This document shows, piece after piece, positions 51,201 through 60,197 of a stretch of DNA of 64,000 bases. The stretch spans positions 1,240,001 through 1,304,000 of the forward strand of contig NZ_RKHQ01000001.1 of NCBI RefSeq assembly GCF_003751805.1. Reading direction: 5' to 3'. The position numbers and the translations under genes were made by a program. Below the pieces are notes generated by a model. That model ran no database searches. It saw only the letters and a program-made list of their open reading frames with translations, and was not told the DNA's origin. Position 1 is the first letter of the stretch, and every line of letters starts with the position of its first letter. Source of the DNA: Salana multivorans (GTDB taxonomy: Bacteria > Actinomycetota > Actinomycetes > Actinomycetales > Beutenbergiaceae).

Positions 51201-52517
51201 TCAGGACCCGGAGCCGTACTTCGCCGCGTTGTCCTTGAGGATGTTGTTCGTCAGCTCGACGGCCTCGTCGAGGGCCTGCTGCGGGTCGGCACCCGAGCCG
51301 ATCACCTTGACGATCGCCTGGTTGAGCGGGTCGAGCGAGTTCTCCAGACCGGGGACGCTCGGGTTGAACACCACCGTGTCGAGCTGCGCGATGAACGGCT
51401 GGAGGTTGGTGACCGCCTGGACCTCGGCGCTCTCGCGGACCGTCTTGCGGGCCGGCACCTGGTAGGCGTTGGCCCAGGTCGCCGACATCTGCGAGAGCTG
51501 GTTGACGGCGTAGGCCGCAGCCGCCTGGCGGTCGGTGTCGCCCTCGACCTGCGTCGTGATGACGAGCTGGTGCGAGCTGCCCCACACGGCCGGCTGGTCG
51601 CCGATGACGGGGAACTCGGCGGTGCCCCAGTTCAGCTCGTCGAGCGCCTCGTTGCCGGCGAACCACTCGCCGAAGAAGCCCATCGCGTTGGTACCGGCGA
51701 TGAACGCCTTCTCGGCGTCGTCGACGTTCGCCGGGCTGTGGCCGTCCTCGACGAGCGAGCGCAGCCAGGTGAGGGCCTCCACGCCGGCCGGGGAGTTGAA
51801 GGTCGCCTCGGTCCCGTCCTCGTTGAACTCGGAGCCGCCGAACTGCGCGATGAGGCCGCGGAACTGCCACTCGGCGTTCGGCTGCTGCCAGTGGCCCTGG
51901 ATCCCGGCGGCCTTGAGCGCGTCGAGCGCCGCGTCGTACTCCTCGCGGGTGTGCGGCGGCTTCTCGGGGTCGAGGCCGGCCTTCTCGAACAGGTCCTTGT
52001 TGTAGAACAGGCCGAGCATGTGCTGGTCGAACGGGATCGAGTACCGCACGCCGTTGACCTCGCCTGCCCGCCACACCACCTGGGCGAAGTCGTCCTCGGT
52101 CAGGCCGAGGTCCGCCACGATCGCGTCGAGCCCGAGCAGCGTGCCCTGGACCGCCTGGGTCGGGATGCTCTGGACGTGGAAGACCGCGAGGTCCGGGCCC
52201 TTGTTGGAGCGGATGGCGGCCGGCGCCTTGCCGTACATGTCGGCGGCGTCCATCGACGTGACCTTGATCTGGACGTTCTCGTTGGCGGCGTTGAACTCGT
52301 CGACGATGCTGTTGAAGTACGGGCCGTCGCCGCCGGTGAACGGGTTCCAGAGCTGGAGCTCGACCTTCGGCCCGTCGTAGGAGTCCCCGGACACCTCGAG
52401 GTTGGCGCCGGGCGTCGCCGCCCCGCCGCCGCCGGAGCCTCCGCCGCAGGCGGCGAGCGCGATCGTGAGCGCTGAGGCCGTGGCGATCCCCGCCACGGTC
52501 GTGAATCGGTTCTTCAT
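51201..52517 (-). CDS. Sugar-binding lipoprotein of ABC importer (GH2 operon)
   Basis: This 438-residue CUT1 binding protein has the lipobox LAAC (Cys24) and a Gly-rich linker. The mature fold begins KVELQLWNPFTGGDGPYFNSIVDEFNAANENVQIKV, with VRYSIPFDQHMLGLFYNKDLFEKAGLDPEKPPHTREEYDAAL and a Trp-rich ligand half (GHWQQPNAEWQFRG, GFFGEWFAGN). The ligand is unknown; the operon ends in a GH2 enzyme. AAGGGAGAA precedes ATG 52517. It has a consensus-like promoter with LacI-type operators. Confidence 0.9.
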   Translation of the reverse strand: MKNRFTTVAGIATASALTIALAACGGGSGGGGAATPGANLEVSGDSYDGPKVELQLWNPFTGGDGPYFNSIVDEFNAANENVQIKVTSMDAADMYGKAPAAIRSNKGPDLAVFHVQSIPTQAVQGTLLGLDAIVADLGLTEDDFAQVVWRAGEVNGVRYSIPFDQHMLGLFYNKDLFEKAGLDPEKPPHTREEYDAALDALKAAGIQGHWQQPNAEWQFRGLIAQFGGSEFNEDGTEATFNSPAGVEALTWLRSLVEDGHSPANVDDAEKAFIAGTNAMGFFGEWFAGNEALDELNWGTAEFPVIGDQPAVWGSSHQLVITTQVEGDTDRQAAAAYAVNQLSQMSATWANAYQVPARKTVRESAEVQAVTNLQPFIAQLDTVVFNPSVPGLENSLDPLNQAIVKVIGSGADPQQALDEAVELTNNILKDNAAKYGSGS

Positions 52518-52577
52518 GCCTTCTCCCTTGAAGTCGTCCCGGCGGCGGGACCACCCCGGAGCCGGACGTGCGATTCA

Positions 52578-52654
52578 GTATTACAGCGCTGGAAGAGAGT
52601 GTCAACGATGTTTCCAGCGCTAGATTCCGTCGTCTCGGACCGTGTTCTAGCGCT
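52578..52654. promoter_or_regulatory. Promoter and three AGCGCT operators between GH2-operon importer and its LacI gene
   Basis: On the minus strand TTGACA (52600-52605) and TAATAC (52578-52583) are 16 bases apart, a near-consensus promoter. Three palindromes with AGCGCT cores lie at 52585-52590 (TTACAGCGCTGGAA), 52616-52621 (TTCCAGCGCTAGA) and 52649-52654 (TTCTAGCGCTGCAG). Core spacings are 31 and 33 bp, about three helical turns. The first lies between the promoter boxes. A fourth copy is upstream of the GH2 at 53820-55616. Confidence 0.88.
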
Positions 52655-52737
52655 GCAGTACACTGTTTGTTTCACGACGCCGGCGCCCTGACGAGGTCTG
52701 ACAGACTGGTGTGCGGGTCATCGGAGGAGGGAGACAG

Positions 52738-53796
52738 GTGGCGCGGGTCCGACTGCAGGACGTCGCCGATCACGCGGGCGTCTCCATGAAGACCGTCTCC
52801 AACGTCGTGCGCGACCAGCCCTACGTCTCCGAGGCGATGCGCGCCCGCGTCCAGCGCTCGATCGACGCCCTCGGCTACCGGCCCAACCTCGTCGGACGTC
52901 AGCTCGCGACGGGACGGACGGGCTCCATCGCCCTTGGCATCCCGCGGCTCGCCCAGCCCTACTTCGCACGGCTCGCCAGCCTGGTCTCCGACCGCGCGCG
53001 GGAGCTCGGGTACCGCGTGCTCATCGTCGAGACCAACAGCCAGCTCGACGCCGAGCGCGCGCTCGCGCAGCGTCTCGACGCCGGGTTCGCCGACGGCGTC
53101 CTGTTCCAGCCGAGCCGGATGACGACGGAGGAGCTCGCGGGGCGCGACGACCTCCCGATGGTGCTGCTGGGCGAGAGCACCCCGCCGGCGTCGATGGACC
53201 GGGTCTGCATCGACAACGTCGCCGCCGCCCACGACGTGACCGAGCACCTCATCGCGGCCGGCCGGCGCCGCATCGCGTTCGTCGGCCACGAGGTCGAGGA
53301 GCTCTCCGACACGTCGATGCTGCGGATCGCCGGCTACGAGCGCGCCCTCGCGGCGCACGGCATCGCCGTGGACCCGGAGCTGCTCATCGCCACCGGCGGC
53401 GGCGCCGAGGGCGCCGTCCGCGAGGTCGGCGCCGCGCTCGCCGCCGGCCTCGAGATCGACGCGATCGCGTGCCGCGACGACCTGGCGGCGCTCGGGGCGC
53501 TGCGCGCGGCCCAGCGGCACGGCCTGCGGGTGCCCGACGACATCATGATCACCGGCTGGGACGACATCTTCATGACGGAGGTGTCCTACCCCAGCCTCAC
53601 GACCATCTCACCGAACCTCGACGAGCTGGTCGGCACGGCGCTCGGGTTCCTGACCGAGCGCATCGACGGCCTCGACCAGCCCGGGCGGCACGTCGTGGTG
53701 CCGTACGAGCTGGTCGCGCGCGAGAGCGCGCCGGCCGGCGGGGGTGGCGGCACGGGTGCCGGTGCGGGCACGAGTGCCGCCACGGGCACGGCCTAG
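52738..53796 (+). CDS. LacI-family regulator of the GH2 genes
   Basis: This 352-residue regulator has the N-terminal HTH VARVRLQDVADHAGVSMKTVSNVVRDQ, hinge YRPNLVGRQLATGRTGSIALGIP and a LacI effector domain ending ISPNLDELVGTALGFLTERIDG, followed by a Gly/Ala-rich tail of about 25 residues. GTG 52738 has GGAGGAGGGAG upstream; an ATG-like in-frame alternative at 52711 is less well placed. It is divergent from the importer operon and converges with the second GH2 gene. It probably represses through the TTNCAGCGCTGNAA operators. Confidence 0.92.
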   Translation: MARVRLQDVADHAGVSMKTVSNVVRDQPYVSEAMRARVQRSIDALGYRPNLVGRQLATGRTGSIALGIPRLAQPYFARLASLVSDRARELGYRVLIVETNSQLDAERALAQRLDAGFADGVLFQPSRMTTEELAGRDDLPMVLLGESTPPASMDRVCIDNVAAAHDVTEHLIAAGRRRIAFVGHEVEELSDTSMLRIAGYERALAAHGIAVDPELLIATGGGAEGAVREVGAALAAGLEIDAIACRDDLAALGALRAAQRHGLRVPDDIMITGWDDIFMTEVSYPSLTTISPNLDELVGTALGFLTERIDGLDQPGRHVVVPYELVARESAPAGGGGGTGAGAGTSAATGTA

Positions 53797-53819
53797 GGCG
53801 GCAGCCACCCCGCGACCGC

Positions 53820-55616
53820 CTACCGCCCGGTGATGATGCCGCGGAGCTGCTCGACGGGCAGCTTCGGCGTCCGGTCGGCGTTGAGCAGCCCGTTCGTCTC
53901 CTGCAGCGTGTCGGTGAGCTGGGTGTAGCAGTAGCCGGCCAGCACCCGGCTGGCGCGCACCCCGTCCAGGATCGCGCCGACGCGCGTCGCGAAGTCCTCG
54001 GGCGAGGTCGCGACGGAGTAGCCCCAGGCGTCCCGCCGCTGCGAGGTGTCGAAGGAGACGCCGCCGAACTCGGTGAGCATGACCGGCTTGCCGGTGACGT
54101 CGCCCGCGAGCACGAGCGGCCGGCCCGCCGGCCCGACGGTGTCGAGCATGTGGTCGATCGCGACCTGGTCGCGGTACCGCTCGGCGATGACGCCGCCGTC
54201 CCACTCGTAGTCGTGGATCGCGACGACGTCGGTGTCCACCTGCTCCCAGCCGTCGTTGCAGACCACCGGCCGGGTCGCGTCGACCGCGCGCGTGAGCGCC
54301 GTGATGGCGCGGGCGAACTCGACCATCCGGTGGTCGTAGCGGATGTACTGGACGCCCCAGCTCTCGTTCAGCGGCACCCACGCGACGATCGACGGGTGGG
54401 AGTAGTCCCGCTCGACGACGCGGAGCCACTCGGCGATCGTGCGCTCGACGGCCGTCGGTCCGAACGCGAGCGCGGCCGGCGCCTCGCCCCAGAGCAGCAG
54501 GCCCAGGCGGTCGGCCCAGAACAGCAGCCGGGGGTCCTCGTACTTCTGGTGCAGCCGGGCCGCGTTGAAGCCGAGCTCCTTGATCAGCTCGACCTCGCGG
54601 CGCAGCGCCTCCGCGCTGGGCGCCGCCAGGTGGCTGTCGGGCCAGTAGCCCTGGCTGAGCACCGAGCGCAGGTAGTACGGCTCGCCGTTGAGCGCGAACC
54701 GGCCGCCCTCGACGCCGGCCGTCCGCAGGCCCAGGTAGGACGCGACGACGTCGTCGCCCACCCGCACGACGGCGTCGACGAGCCTCGGCCGGTCCGGGTG
54801 CCACACCATCGCGTGGTAGCCCTGGCCGTTGACGACGTCCGGGAGCTGGAGGGTCACCTCGAGCTCGGGCTCGGTGGTCTGGGTCGCCACCCGCGCGATC
54901 CGTCGGCCGTCGAAGGACAGCTCGACCTCGACCGGCGTCTCGCCGCTCGGCCGCTCGCCGAGCACGATCCGCGCGACGACGCTCGCCCGCGGCACGTCGA
55001 CCGTCCAGTGCAGGACGCCGACGGCGACGGGCGGGACCGACTCGAGCCACACGGGCTGCCAGATGCCGGAGGTCCGGTGGTACCAGATGGCGTGCGGCTC
55101 GTCCTGCCAGTCCTGCTTCCCGCGGGGCTGGGCGGCGTCGCGCGGGTCGTCGTACGCCCGCACGACGACCGAGTGGGTCGCCGTGTCGGCCAGGGCGTCG
55201 GTGACGTCGAACGAGAACGGCGTCTGGCCGCCGACGTGCCCGCCGACGCACGTGCCGTCGACCCAGACCTCGCACCGGTAGTCGACGGCGCCGAAGTTGA
55301 GCCGCAGCCGGCGGCCGGGCGCGTGGCCCGCGGCGGCCAGCTCGTCCGCCGTCACCTCGCGCTGGTACCAGAAGACGCTGCGGGGGGTCGGGTCGCCGAT
55401 GCCGGACGCGGCCGACTCGGGCGGGAACGGCACCTGGATCGTCCGGTCGAAGCCGCGGCTGGTGTGCCAGCCGGCCGCGCGGCCGGCGTCCTCGTCGTCG
55501 AAGGCGAACGTCCACGGTCCGCTGAGGTCGGCCCAGCTCTCGCGCAGGAGCTGGGGGCGGGGGTACGTGCCGTCCTGGAGGCTGGCGCGGACGTCGGCAT
55601 GATCGACAGTGGTCAT
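53820..55616 (-). CDS. GH2 beta-glycosidase (second of two)
   Basis: This 598-residue enzyme without signal peptide has the GH2 jelly roll (LSGPWTFAFDDEDAGRAAGW ... SVFWYQREVT ... WVDGTCVGGHVGGQTPFSFDV), Ig-like domain and TIM barrel with acid/base Glu418 (VPLNESWG) and nucleophile Glu516 (MLTEFGGVSFD). It shares its motifs and C-terminal GYCYTQLTDT(F/L)QE with the GH2 at 47397. The ATG has no RBS and lies 6 bases after a TACGGT -10 box, so the message is probably leaderless. The operator at its promoter ties it to the LacI at 52738. The substrate is unknown. Confidence 0.88.
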   Translation of the reverse strand: MTTVDHADVRASLQDGTYPRPQLLRESWADLSGPWTFAFDDEDAGRAAGWHTSRGFDRTIQVPFPPESAASGIGDPTPRSVFWYQREVTADELAAAGHAPGRRLRLNFGAVDYRCEVWVDGTCVGGHVGGQTPFSFDVTDALADTATHSVVVRAYDDPRDAAQPRGKQDWQDEPHAIWYHRTSGIWQPVWLESVPPVAVGVLHWTVDVPRASVVARIVLGERPSGETPVEVELSFDGRRIARVATQTTEPELEVTLQLPDVVNGQGYHAMVWHPDRPRLVDAVVRVGDDVVASYLGLRTAGVEGGRFALNGEPYYLRSVLSQGYWPDSHLAAPSAEALRREVELIKELGFNAARLHQKYEDPRLLFWADRLGLLLWGEAPAALAFGPTAVERTIAEWLRVVERDYSHPSIVAWVPLNESWGVQYIRYDHRMVEFARAITALTRAVDATRPVVCNDGWEQVDTDVVAIHDYEWDGGVIAERYRDQVAIDHMLDTVGPAGRPLVLAGDVTGKPVMLTEFGGVSFDTSQRRDAWGYSVATSPEDFATRVGAILDGVRASRVLAGYCYTQLTDTLQETNGLLNADRTPKLPVEQLRGIITGR

Positions 55617-55622
55617 GCGGCG

Positions 55623-55651
55623 ACCGTAGTCAACTCTTTCAGCGCTGTAAA
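55623..55651 (-). promoter_or_regulatory. Leaderless promoter and operator of the second GH2 gene
   Basis: On the minus strand TTTACA (55646-55651) and TACGGT (55623-55628) are 17 bases apart, and the ATG follows 6 bases after the -10, so transcription should start at or next to the A of the ATG. TTTCAGCGCTGTAAA (core 55641-55646) overlaps the -35 and matches the three operators at 52578-52654. Confidence 0.8.
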
Positions 55652-55703
55652 GCGGACGCAGCGAATGATCCCGACCGAGGATGCCGCGGACCGCGATGCG
55701 CGG

Positions 55704-56441
55704 TCAGAACTCCGGCCAGTCGTCCGCGAGCCCGCGGAGGATGAACTCGACCTTCGCGTCCATGACGCGACGCCCGGTCCACGACTCCTCCGGGCGCAGG
55801 ATCACGTCGGCGTCGCCGACCGCGTCCCGGACCGTCGCCAGCCCGGTCCGGCCGTCCTCGCGCACCGTGCGCATGGACTCGACGCCGAGGTGGGAGGCGA
55901 ACACCGTGTCGCCGATGAAGTCGAGCGCGAACATGACCTGTCCCGGCGTCCTCCCCTGCGCGCCGAGGTGCTCGGCGTAGGCGCGCAGGGCCGGCTCGAT
56001 CCGGGTGGGCGCCGCCGGGTAGGAGTAGACGAGCCGGCTCAGGCCCGGGAACTGCTCGCACAGACGCCAGCACTCGTCGGCCCAGAGGCGGAGCACCTCG
56101 CGCCACGACGCGCCCGGCTCCGGGAGCGCGAGCGTCGCCCCGGCGGCGTCGAGGCACGCGATCACGAGGTCGTCCCGGGAGGGGAAGAGCCGGTAGATCG
56201 CCGGGGTGACGACGCCGAGCCGGTCGGCGACCGCGGCGAGCGTGAAGCGGTCGACGCCCTCGGCGATCGCCGCGGCGACGACGTCGGCCGCGGTGAACGC
56301 CGGCTTCCGGCCGACCTTCCGGCCGCCGGGCGGGGACCCCCGGCGCGGCACGAGCTGCGTCGTCGGCTGGGAGCGCCGCACGGTGCCGGGCGGCGGCGGG
56401 CTCACCGGCGGCAGCGCGCGGTCCGGGGTCGTCTCAGGCAT
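55704..56441 (-). CDS. TetR-family regulator of the siderophore-importer genes
   Basis: This 245-residue protein has a Pro-rich N-terminal tail, a TetR HTH (FTAADVVAAAIAEGVDRFTLAAVADRLGVVTPAIYRLFPSRDDLVIACLDAAG) and a C-terminal ligand domain (WREVLRLWADECWRLCEQFPGLSRLVYSYP ... DWPEF). The ATG at 56441 overlaps the end of the ABC gene by 8 bases, so it is the last gene of the IrtAB-like operon and may sense a siderophore or a related small molecule. Alternative starts inside the Pro-rich tail are possible. Confidence 0.82.
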   Translation of the reverse strand: MPETTPDRALPPVSPPPPGTVRRSQPTTQLVPRRGSPPGGRKVGRKPAFTAADVVAAAIAEGVDRFTLAAVADRLGVVTPAIYRLFPSRDDLVIACLDAAGATLALPEPGASWREVLRLWADECWRLCEQFPGLSRLVYSYPAAPTRIEPALRAYAEHLGAQGRTPGQVMFALDFIGDTVFASHLGVESMRTVREDGRTGLATVRDAVGDADVILRPEESWTGRRVMDAKVEFILRGLADDWPEF

Positions 56442-58218
56442 CACCGTCGATCCTGGTCCCCGACGCCTCGAGGCGCCACCCCTGCGCCCGGTGCAGCCGG
56501 TCCCAGAATCGCGCGTACGTGCCGCCGGCGGCCAGCAGCTCCTCGTGCGTCCCCTGCGCCTCCACCGTTCCGTCGTCGTCGAGCGCGACGATCCGGTCCG
56601 CGGCGGCGATGGTGTCGAGCCGGTGCGCGATGACGAGGATCGTGGCCTGCGCGCGCAGGCGCTCGATGGCCGCGATGACGTTCGCCTCGTTCTCGACGTC
56701 GAGCGCCGACGTGGCCTCGTCGAGCAGCACGATCGGCGACCGCTTGAGCAGCGCGCGGGCGATCGCGACGCGCTGCCGCTCGCCGCCGGACAGCGCCCGG
56801 CCGCCCTCACCGACGCGCGAGGCCCAGCCGTCCGGCAGCCGCTCGGCGATCTCGGTGACGCCGGCGAGGTCGGCGGCCTCGCGGACCTCCCCGGGGCTCG
56901 CGTCCTCGCGCCCGACGGCGACGTTCGCCTCCAGGCTGTCGTCGAAGAGGTACACGTCCTGGAAGACCATCGAGAGCTGCGCCATGAGCTGCTCGCCCGT
57001 CTGCTCCGTCACGGGCAGACCGCCGACGCGGACGGTGCCGCCGTCGGCGTCGTAGAAGCGGCTGACGAGCCGGGCGATCGTGGTCTTGCCGCTGCCGGAC
57101 GGGCCGACGAGGGCCACCATCGACCCGGCGGGCACGGACAGCGACACGTCGCGCAGCACCGGCTCGCCGCCCGGGGCGTAGGCGAAGGTGACGCGGTCGA
57201 GCGCGATGGAACCGGGCTCGCTGAGCGTGCCGGGCGACGCGGGCTCGGGTAGCGGGGCGGCCGTGAGGACCTCGTCGATCGCGTCGAGGAGGGGGCGGCG
57301 CGACTCGAGGCTCATCGCGCTCTCGGTGATGGTCGAGAGGGTGGAGGTGAACCGCAGCGCCAGGCCGATGAAGGCGAGCGCCGGGATCGGCTGGAGCGAG
57401 CCGGTGACCGCCAGCGTCCCCGTGACCGCGATGAGCGCGACGATCACGCCCTGGGTCACCATGCCGCTGAGCAGCATGCCGACCGACTCGATCCACTGCG
57501 CCCGCCGCTGTGCCCGCAGCGTGCGCCCGAGGGCGTCGTGCAGCGGGACGAAGTCGTCGCTGCGCCCGCACGAGCGCAGGGCGCCCTGGCACTGCGCGTA
57601 CTCGACGATGCGGTTGGCCAGGTTGACCTCCTCCGGCTCGTGACCGGCCCGGCCGCGGCGCATGAACGCGGTGGAGATCAGCGTGATGACGACGAAGACG
57701 GGGGCGGCCAGCGTCAGGATCAGCCCGAGCAGCGGGCTCCAGAGCCAGGCCGCGACCACGACGACGACGGCGGCCGAGAGGTGCGAGATCATCGGCCCGA
57801 ACATGTGGGCGTAGATCTCGCCGGCCTGCATCAGCTCCGTCGAGACCATCCGGGACAGGCGCCCGGCCAGCGGGCGCGCGAACCAGCCGAGCGGCTGCCG
57901 CGCGACCTGGTCGCCGATCAGCCGGTGGATGCTGCGGAGGAAGTCGAGGGCGACGCCGTAGGCGCGCTGGCTCTGCCAGTAGTTGACCGCGAAGCTGACG
58001 ACGGCGAGGGCCGCGAACACCCACAGCCAGCCGTCGACCCCCAGACCCCAGACGGGCTCGCCGGAGGCGAGCGAGCTGATCGCGGGGAGCATGGCTGCCA
58101 GGGCGAGACCCTCGACGACGCCGCACAGGGCGGCGATCGCCATGACGGGCCGGATCGCCTCGGGCCGGGACACCATGCGCCTCATCCGCGGCACGATGTC
58201 GATCAGTGGGAGGTTCAT
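56434..58218 (-). CDS. ABC exporter-fold half-transporter, IrtB-like
   Basis: This 594-residue half-transporter has an exporter-type membrane domain (six helices, about residues 20-310) and a C-terminal ATPase: Walker A LVGPSGSGKTT, Q-loop VFQDVYLFDD, signature LSGGERQRVAIARALL, Walker B IVLLDEATSALD, H-loop VIAHRLDTI. Mycobacterial IrtAB has this fold but imports mycobactin-type ferric siderophores. The neighbouring siderophore-interacting protein and IdeR-like box suggest the same here. Start ATG overlaps the stop of its partner (ATGA). An exporter of siderophores cannot be excluded by sequence. Confidence 0.86.
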   Translation of the reverse strand: MNLPLIDIVPRMRRMVSRPEAIRPVMAIAALCGVVEGLALAAMLPAISSLASGEPVWGLGVDGWLWVFAALAVVSFAVNYWQSQRAYGVALDFLRSIHRLIGDQVARQPLGWFARPLAGRLSRMVSTELMQAGEIYAHMFGPMISHLSAAVVVVVAAWLWSPLLGLILTLAAPVFVVITLISTAFMRRGRAGHEPEEVNLANRIVEYAQCQGALRSCGRSDDFVPLHDALGRTLRAQRRAQWIESVGMLLSGMVTQGVIVALIAVTGTLAVTGSLQPIPALAFIGLALRFTSTLSTITESAMSLESRRPLLDAIDEVLTAAPLPEPASPGTLSEPGSIALDRVTFAYAPGGEPVLRDVSLSVPAGSMVALVGPSGSGKTTIARLVSRFYDADGGTVRVGGLPVTEQTGEQLMAQLSMVFQDVYLFDDSLEANVAVGREDASPGEVREAADLAGVTEIAERLPDGWASRVGEGGRALSGGERQRVAIARALLKRSPIVLLDEATSALDVENEANVIAAIERLRAQATILVIAHRLDTIAAADRIVALDDDGTVEAQGTHEELLAAGGTYARFWDRLHRAQGWRLEASGTRIDGDA

Positions 58219-60083
58219 CGCTCGTCCTCTCCGGTGGCGGTGGTGGTGGGGTTCGCCGCGGCTCGCGCCCACAGGCGGGCGTACCCCGGCTCGGACAGCA
58301 GCTCGTCGTGGGTCCCGGCGGCGAGCACCCGGCCGCGCTCCATCAGGACGATCTGGTCGACGCCCGCGATCACCTCCGGCCGGTGCGCGATGAGGAGGAC
58401 GGTCCTGCCGCGCGCCAGGTCGGAGAGTGCCTGCTGGATCTGGTGCTGCGACTCGGGGTCCGTGAGGGCGGTGGCCTCGTCGAGGACGAGGACGGGGGCG
58501 TCGACGAGGACGGCGCGCGCGATCGCGATGCGCTGCGCCTGCCCGCCGGACAGACCGCTGTCGGCGCCGTAGACGGTGTCGAACCCCTTCGGCAGCGCCT
58601 CGATCTCCTCCAGCACGCGCGCCACGCGAGCCGCCTCCCGGATCTCCTCGTCGGTGGCGTCCGGCCGACCGAGCGCGATGGTGGCGCGGAGCGAGATCGA
58701 GGGGAGCTGGGGGTCCTGCAGGACGAAGCCGACGTGGCGGTAGAGGTCGTCGATCTCGGCGACCGGGACGCCGCCGAGCCGGACCTCGCCGGACGCCGGG
58801 TCGTCGAACCGGGCGAGCAGCGTCGCGACCGTCGACTTGCCGGAGCCCGACGGTCCGACGAGCGCGGTGACCGTGCCCTCCCGCAGCTCGAACGAGACGT
58901 CCTCCAGCGCGAGCTGGCCGCGCGGGCCCTCGCGGTAGGAGTAGCTGACGCGGTCGAAGACCACGTCGTGGCCCGTCGGGTGGGCCCGCCGGCCGCTGTC
59001 GGCCAGGGTCGGCGTCTCGACCAGGTCGGTGAGCCTGCTCGCCGCCGCGCCGGCGAGCTGCGAGGACCACATCGAGCTCATCGCCACCTCGAGCCCGTAC
59101 GGCACGAGAAGCGCGATCAGCGAGGTGGCGAGCACGTCGGCGGCCGTCACCTCGCCGAGGCGGACGAGCGCCGCGCCACCGCCGATGTTGACGAGCAGGA
59201 CGAGCGGGACCGCGAGCAGCGAGGTGCCGAGCGAGCTGACCCGGATGAGCGGGCGCACCCAGTCGTAGTAGAACTCCTGGAACTCCTCCGCCGACTCCCG
59301 GTAGGCCCGGTGGGCCCGACCGACCCGGCCGAAGGCCTTCACGACGGTGATGCCGGTGACGAACTCGACCATCCGCGCCGAGACGACCGACAGCCTGCGG
59401 TCCATCTGGACCGTCTTCTCGCCCATCCCGCGCATGCTCATGCTCATCGCCGCCGCGTACAGCGGGACGGTCGCCACCGTGAGGAGCCCGAGGCGCCAGT
59501 CGATGGTGAAGGCGTAGGCCGTCAGGGCCAGGGGCATGACGACCGCGATCGTCCCGTCGACCGGTTGGTGCGCGATGAGGTGGTGGATCGTCCCGATGTC
59601 GTCCTGCAGGGCCTTGCGGACGCGTCCGGACGCGGTCGAGGTGAACCAGACGAGCGGCGTCCTGGCGAACCGGGCGATCATCCGCCGACGGATGAGGTCA
59701 CCCAGCCGGATGTCCGCCAGGTGGGTCACGAGCAGCGCGGCGAAGTAGACGACCAGTCGGAGCACGAAGGCGCCGAGCAGGATGCCCAGCCAGCGACCGA
59801 CCTCGTCGCCGTCGACGGCGACCTCGTCCCGGGCGGCATCGAGCAGGACGACGCCGATCCGCACGAGCGCGACGTACGGCACGACGGCGAGGATCCCCGA
59901 CACCACGGCGAGCGCCCGGCCGACGGCCAGGCTCCCCGCCACGGGACGCATGAGGTCCTTGAGGGCTCGGGCGTCGGCGCGCTGCTGGGCTCGGGCGTCG
60001 GCACCGGGAGCCGCATCGCTCGCCGGCTCCGCCGGAGGCTCCCCCGCGGGTGCCGAGGGCCTGGGGACATCGGTCGTGGTCAT
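58215..60083 (-). CDS. ABC exporter-fold half-transporter, IrtA-like without SIP domain
   Basis: This 622-residue half-transporter has a Pro/Ala/Asp-rich tail to about residue 35, a six-helix membrane domain, and a C-terminal ATPase with ALVGPSGSGKST, FVLQDPQLPSISL, LSGGQAQRIAIARAVL, VLVLDEATALTDPES and LIAHRPEVI. Mycobacterial IrtA carries a siderophore-interacting domain at its N terminus; here that domain is a separate divergent gene (60198). It would form a heterodimer with the 56434 protein. GGGGAAG precedes ATG 60083. Confidence 0.86.
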   Translation of the reverse strand: MTTTDVPRPSAPAGEPPAEPASDAAPGADARAQQRADARALKDLMRPVAGSLAVGRALAVVSGILAVVPYVALVRIGVVLLDAARDEVAVDGDEVGRWLGILLGAFVLRLVVYFAALLVTHLADIRLGDLIRRRMIARFARTPLVWFTSTASGRVRKALQDDIGTIHHLIAHQPVDGTIAVVMPLALTAYAFTIDWRLGLLTVATVPLYAAAMSMSMRGMGEKTVQMDRRLSVVSARMVEFVTGITVVKAFGRVGRAHRAYRESAEEFQEFYYDWVRPLIRVSSLGTSLLAVPLVLLVNIGGGAALVRLGEVTAADVLATSLIALLVPYGLEVAMSSMWSSQLAGAAASRLTDLVETPTLADSGRRAHPTGHDVVFDRVSYSYREGPRGQLALEDVSFELREGTVTALVGPSGSGKSTVATLLARFDDPASGEVRLGGVPVAEIDDLYRHVGFVLQDPQLPSISLRATIALGRPDATDEEIREAARVARVLEEIEALPKGFDTVYGADSGLSGGQAQRIAIARAVLVDAPVLVLDEATALTDPESQHQIQQALSDLARGRTVLLIAHRPEVIAGVDQIVLMERGRVLAAGTHDELLSEPGYARLWARAAANPTTTATGEDER

Positions 60084-60115
60084 GGATCTTCCCCGTCAGC
60101 TCGTCGAAGGGTACG

Positions 60116-60134
60116 TTAGGCGAGGCTTACCATA
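60116..60134. promoter_or_regulatory. IdeR/DmdR-like iron box between siderophore genes
   Basis: TTAGGCGAGGCTTACCATA matches the palindromic iron-box consensus TWAGGTWAGSCTWACCTWA in about 15 of 19 positions. It lies between the divergent start codons at 60083 and 60198, where an iron-dependent repressor would shut off both operons. Confidence 0.8.
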
Positions 60135-60197
60135 CCCATAGATGAACGTCATTCAGAAATAAGGTCGCACCGCGACCGCGCCCGGGAGGATCACGAG

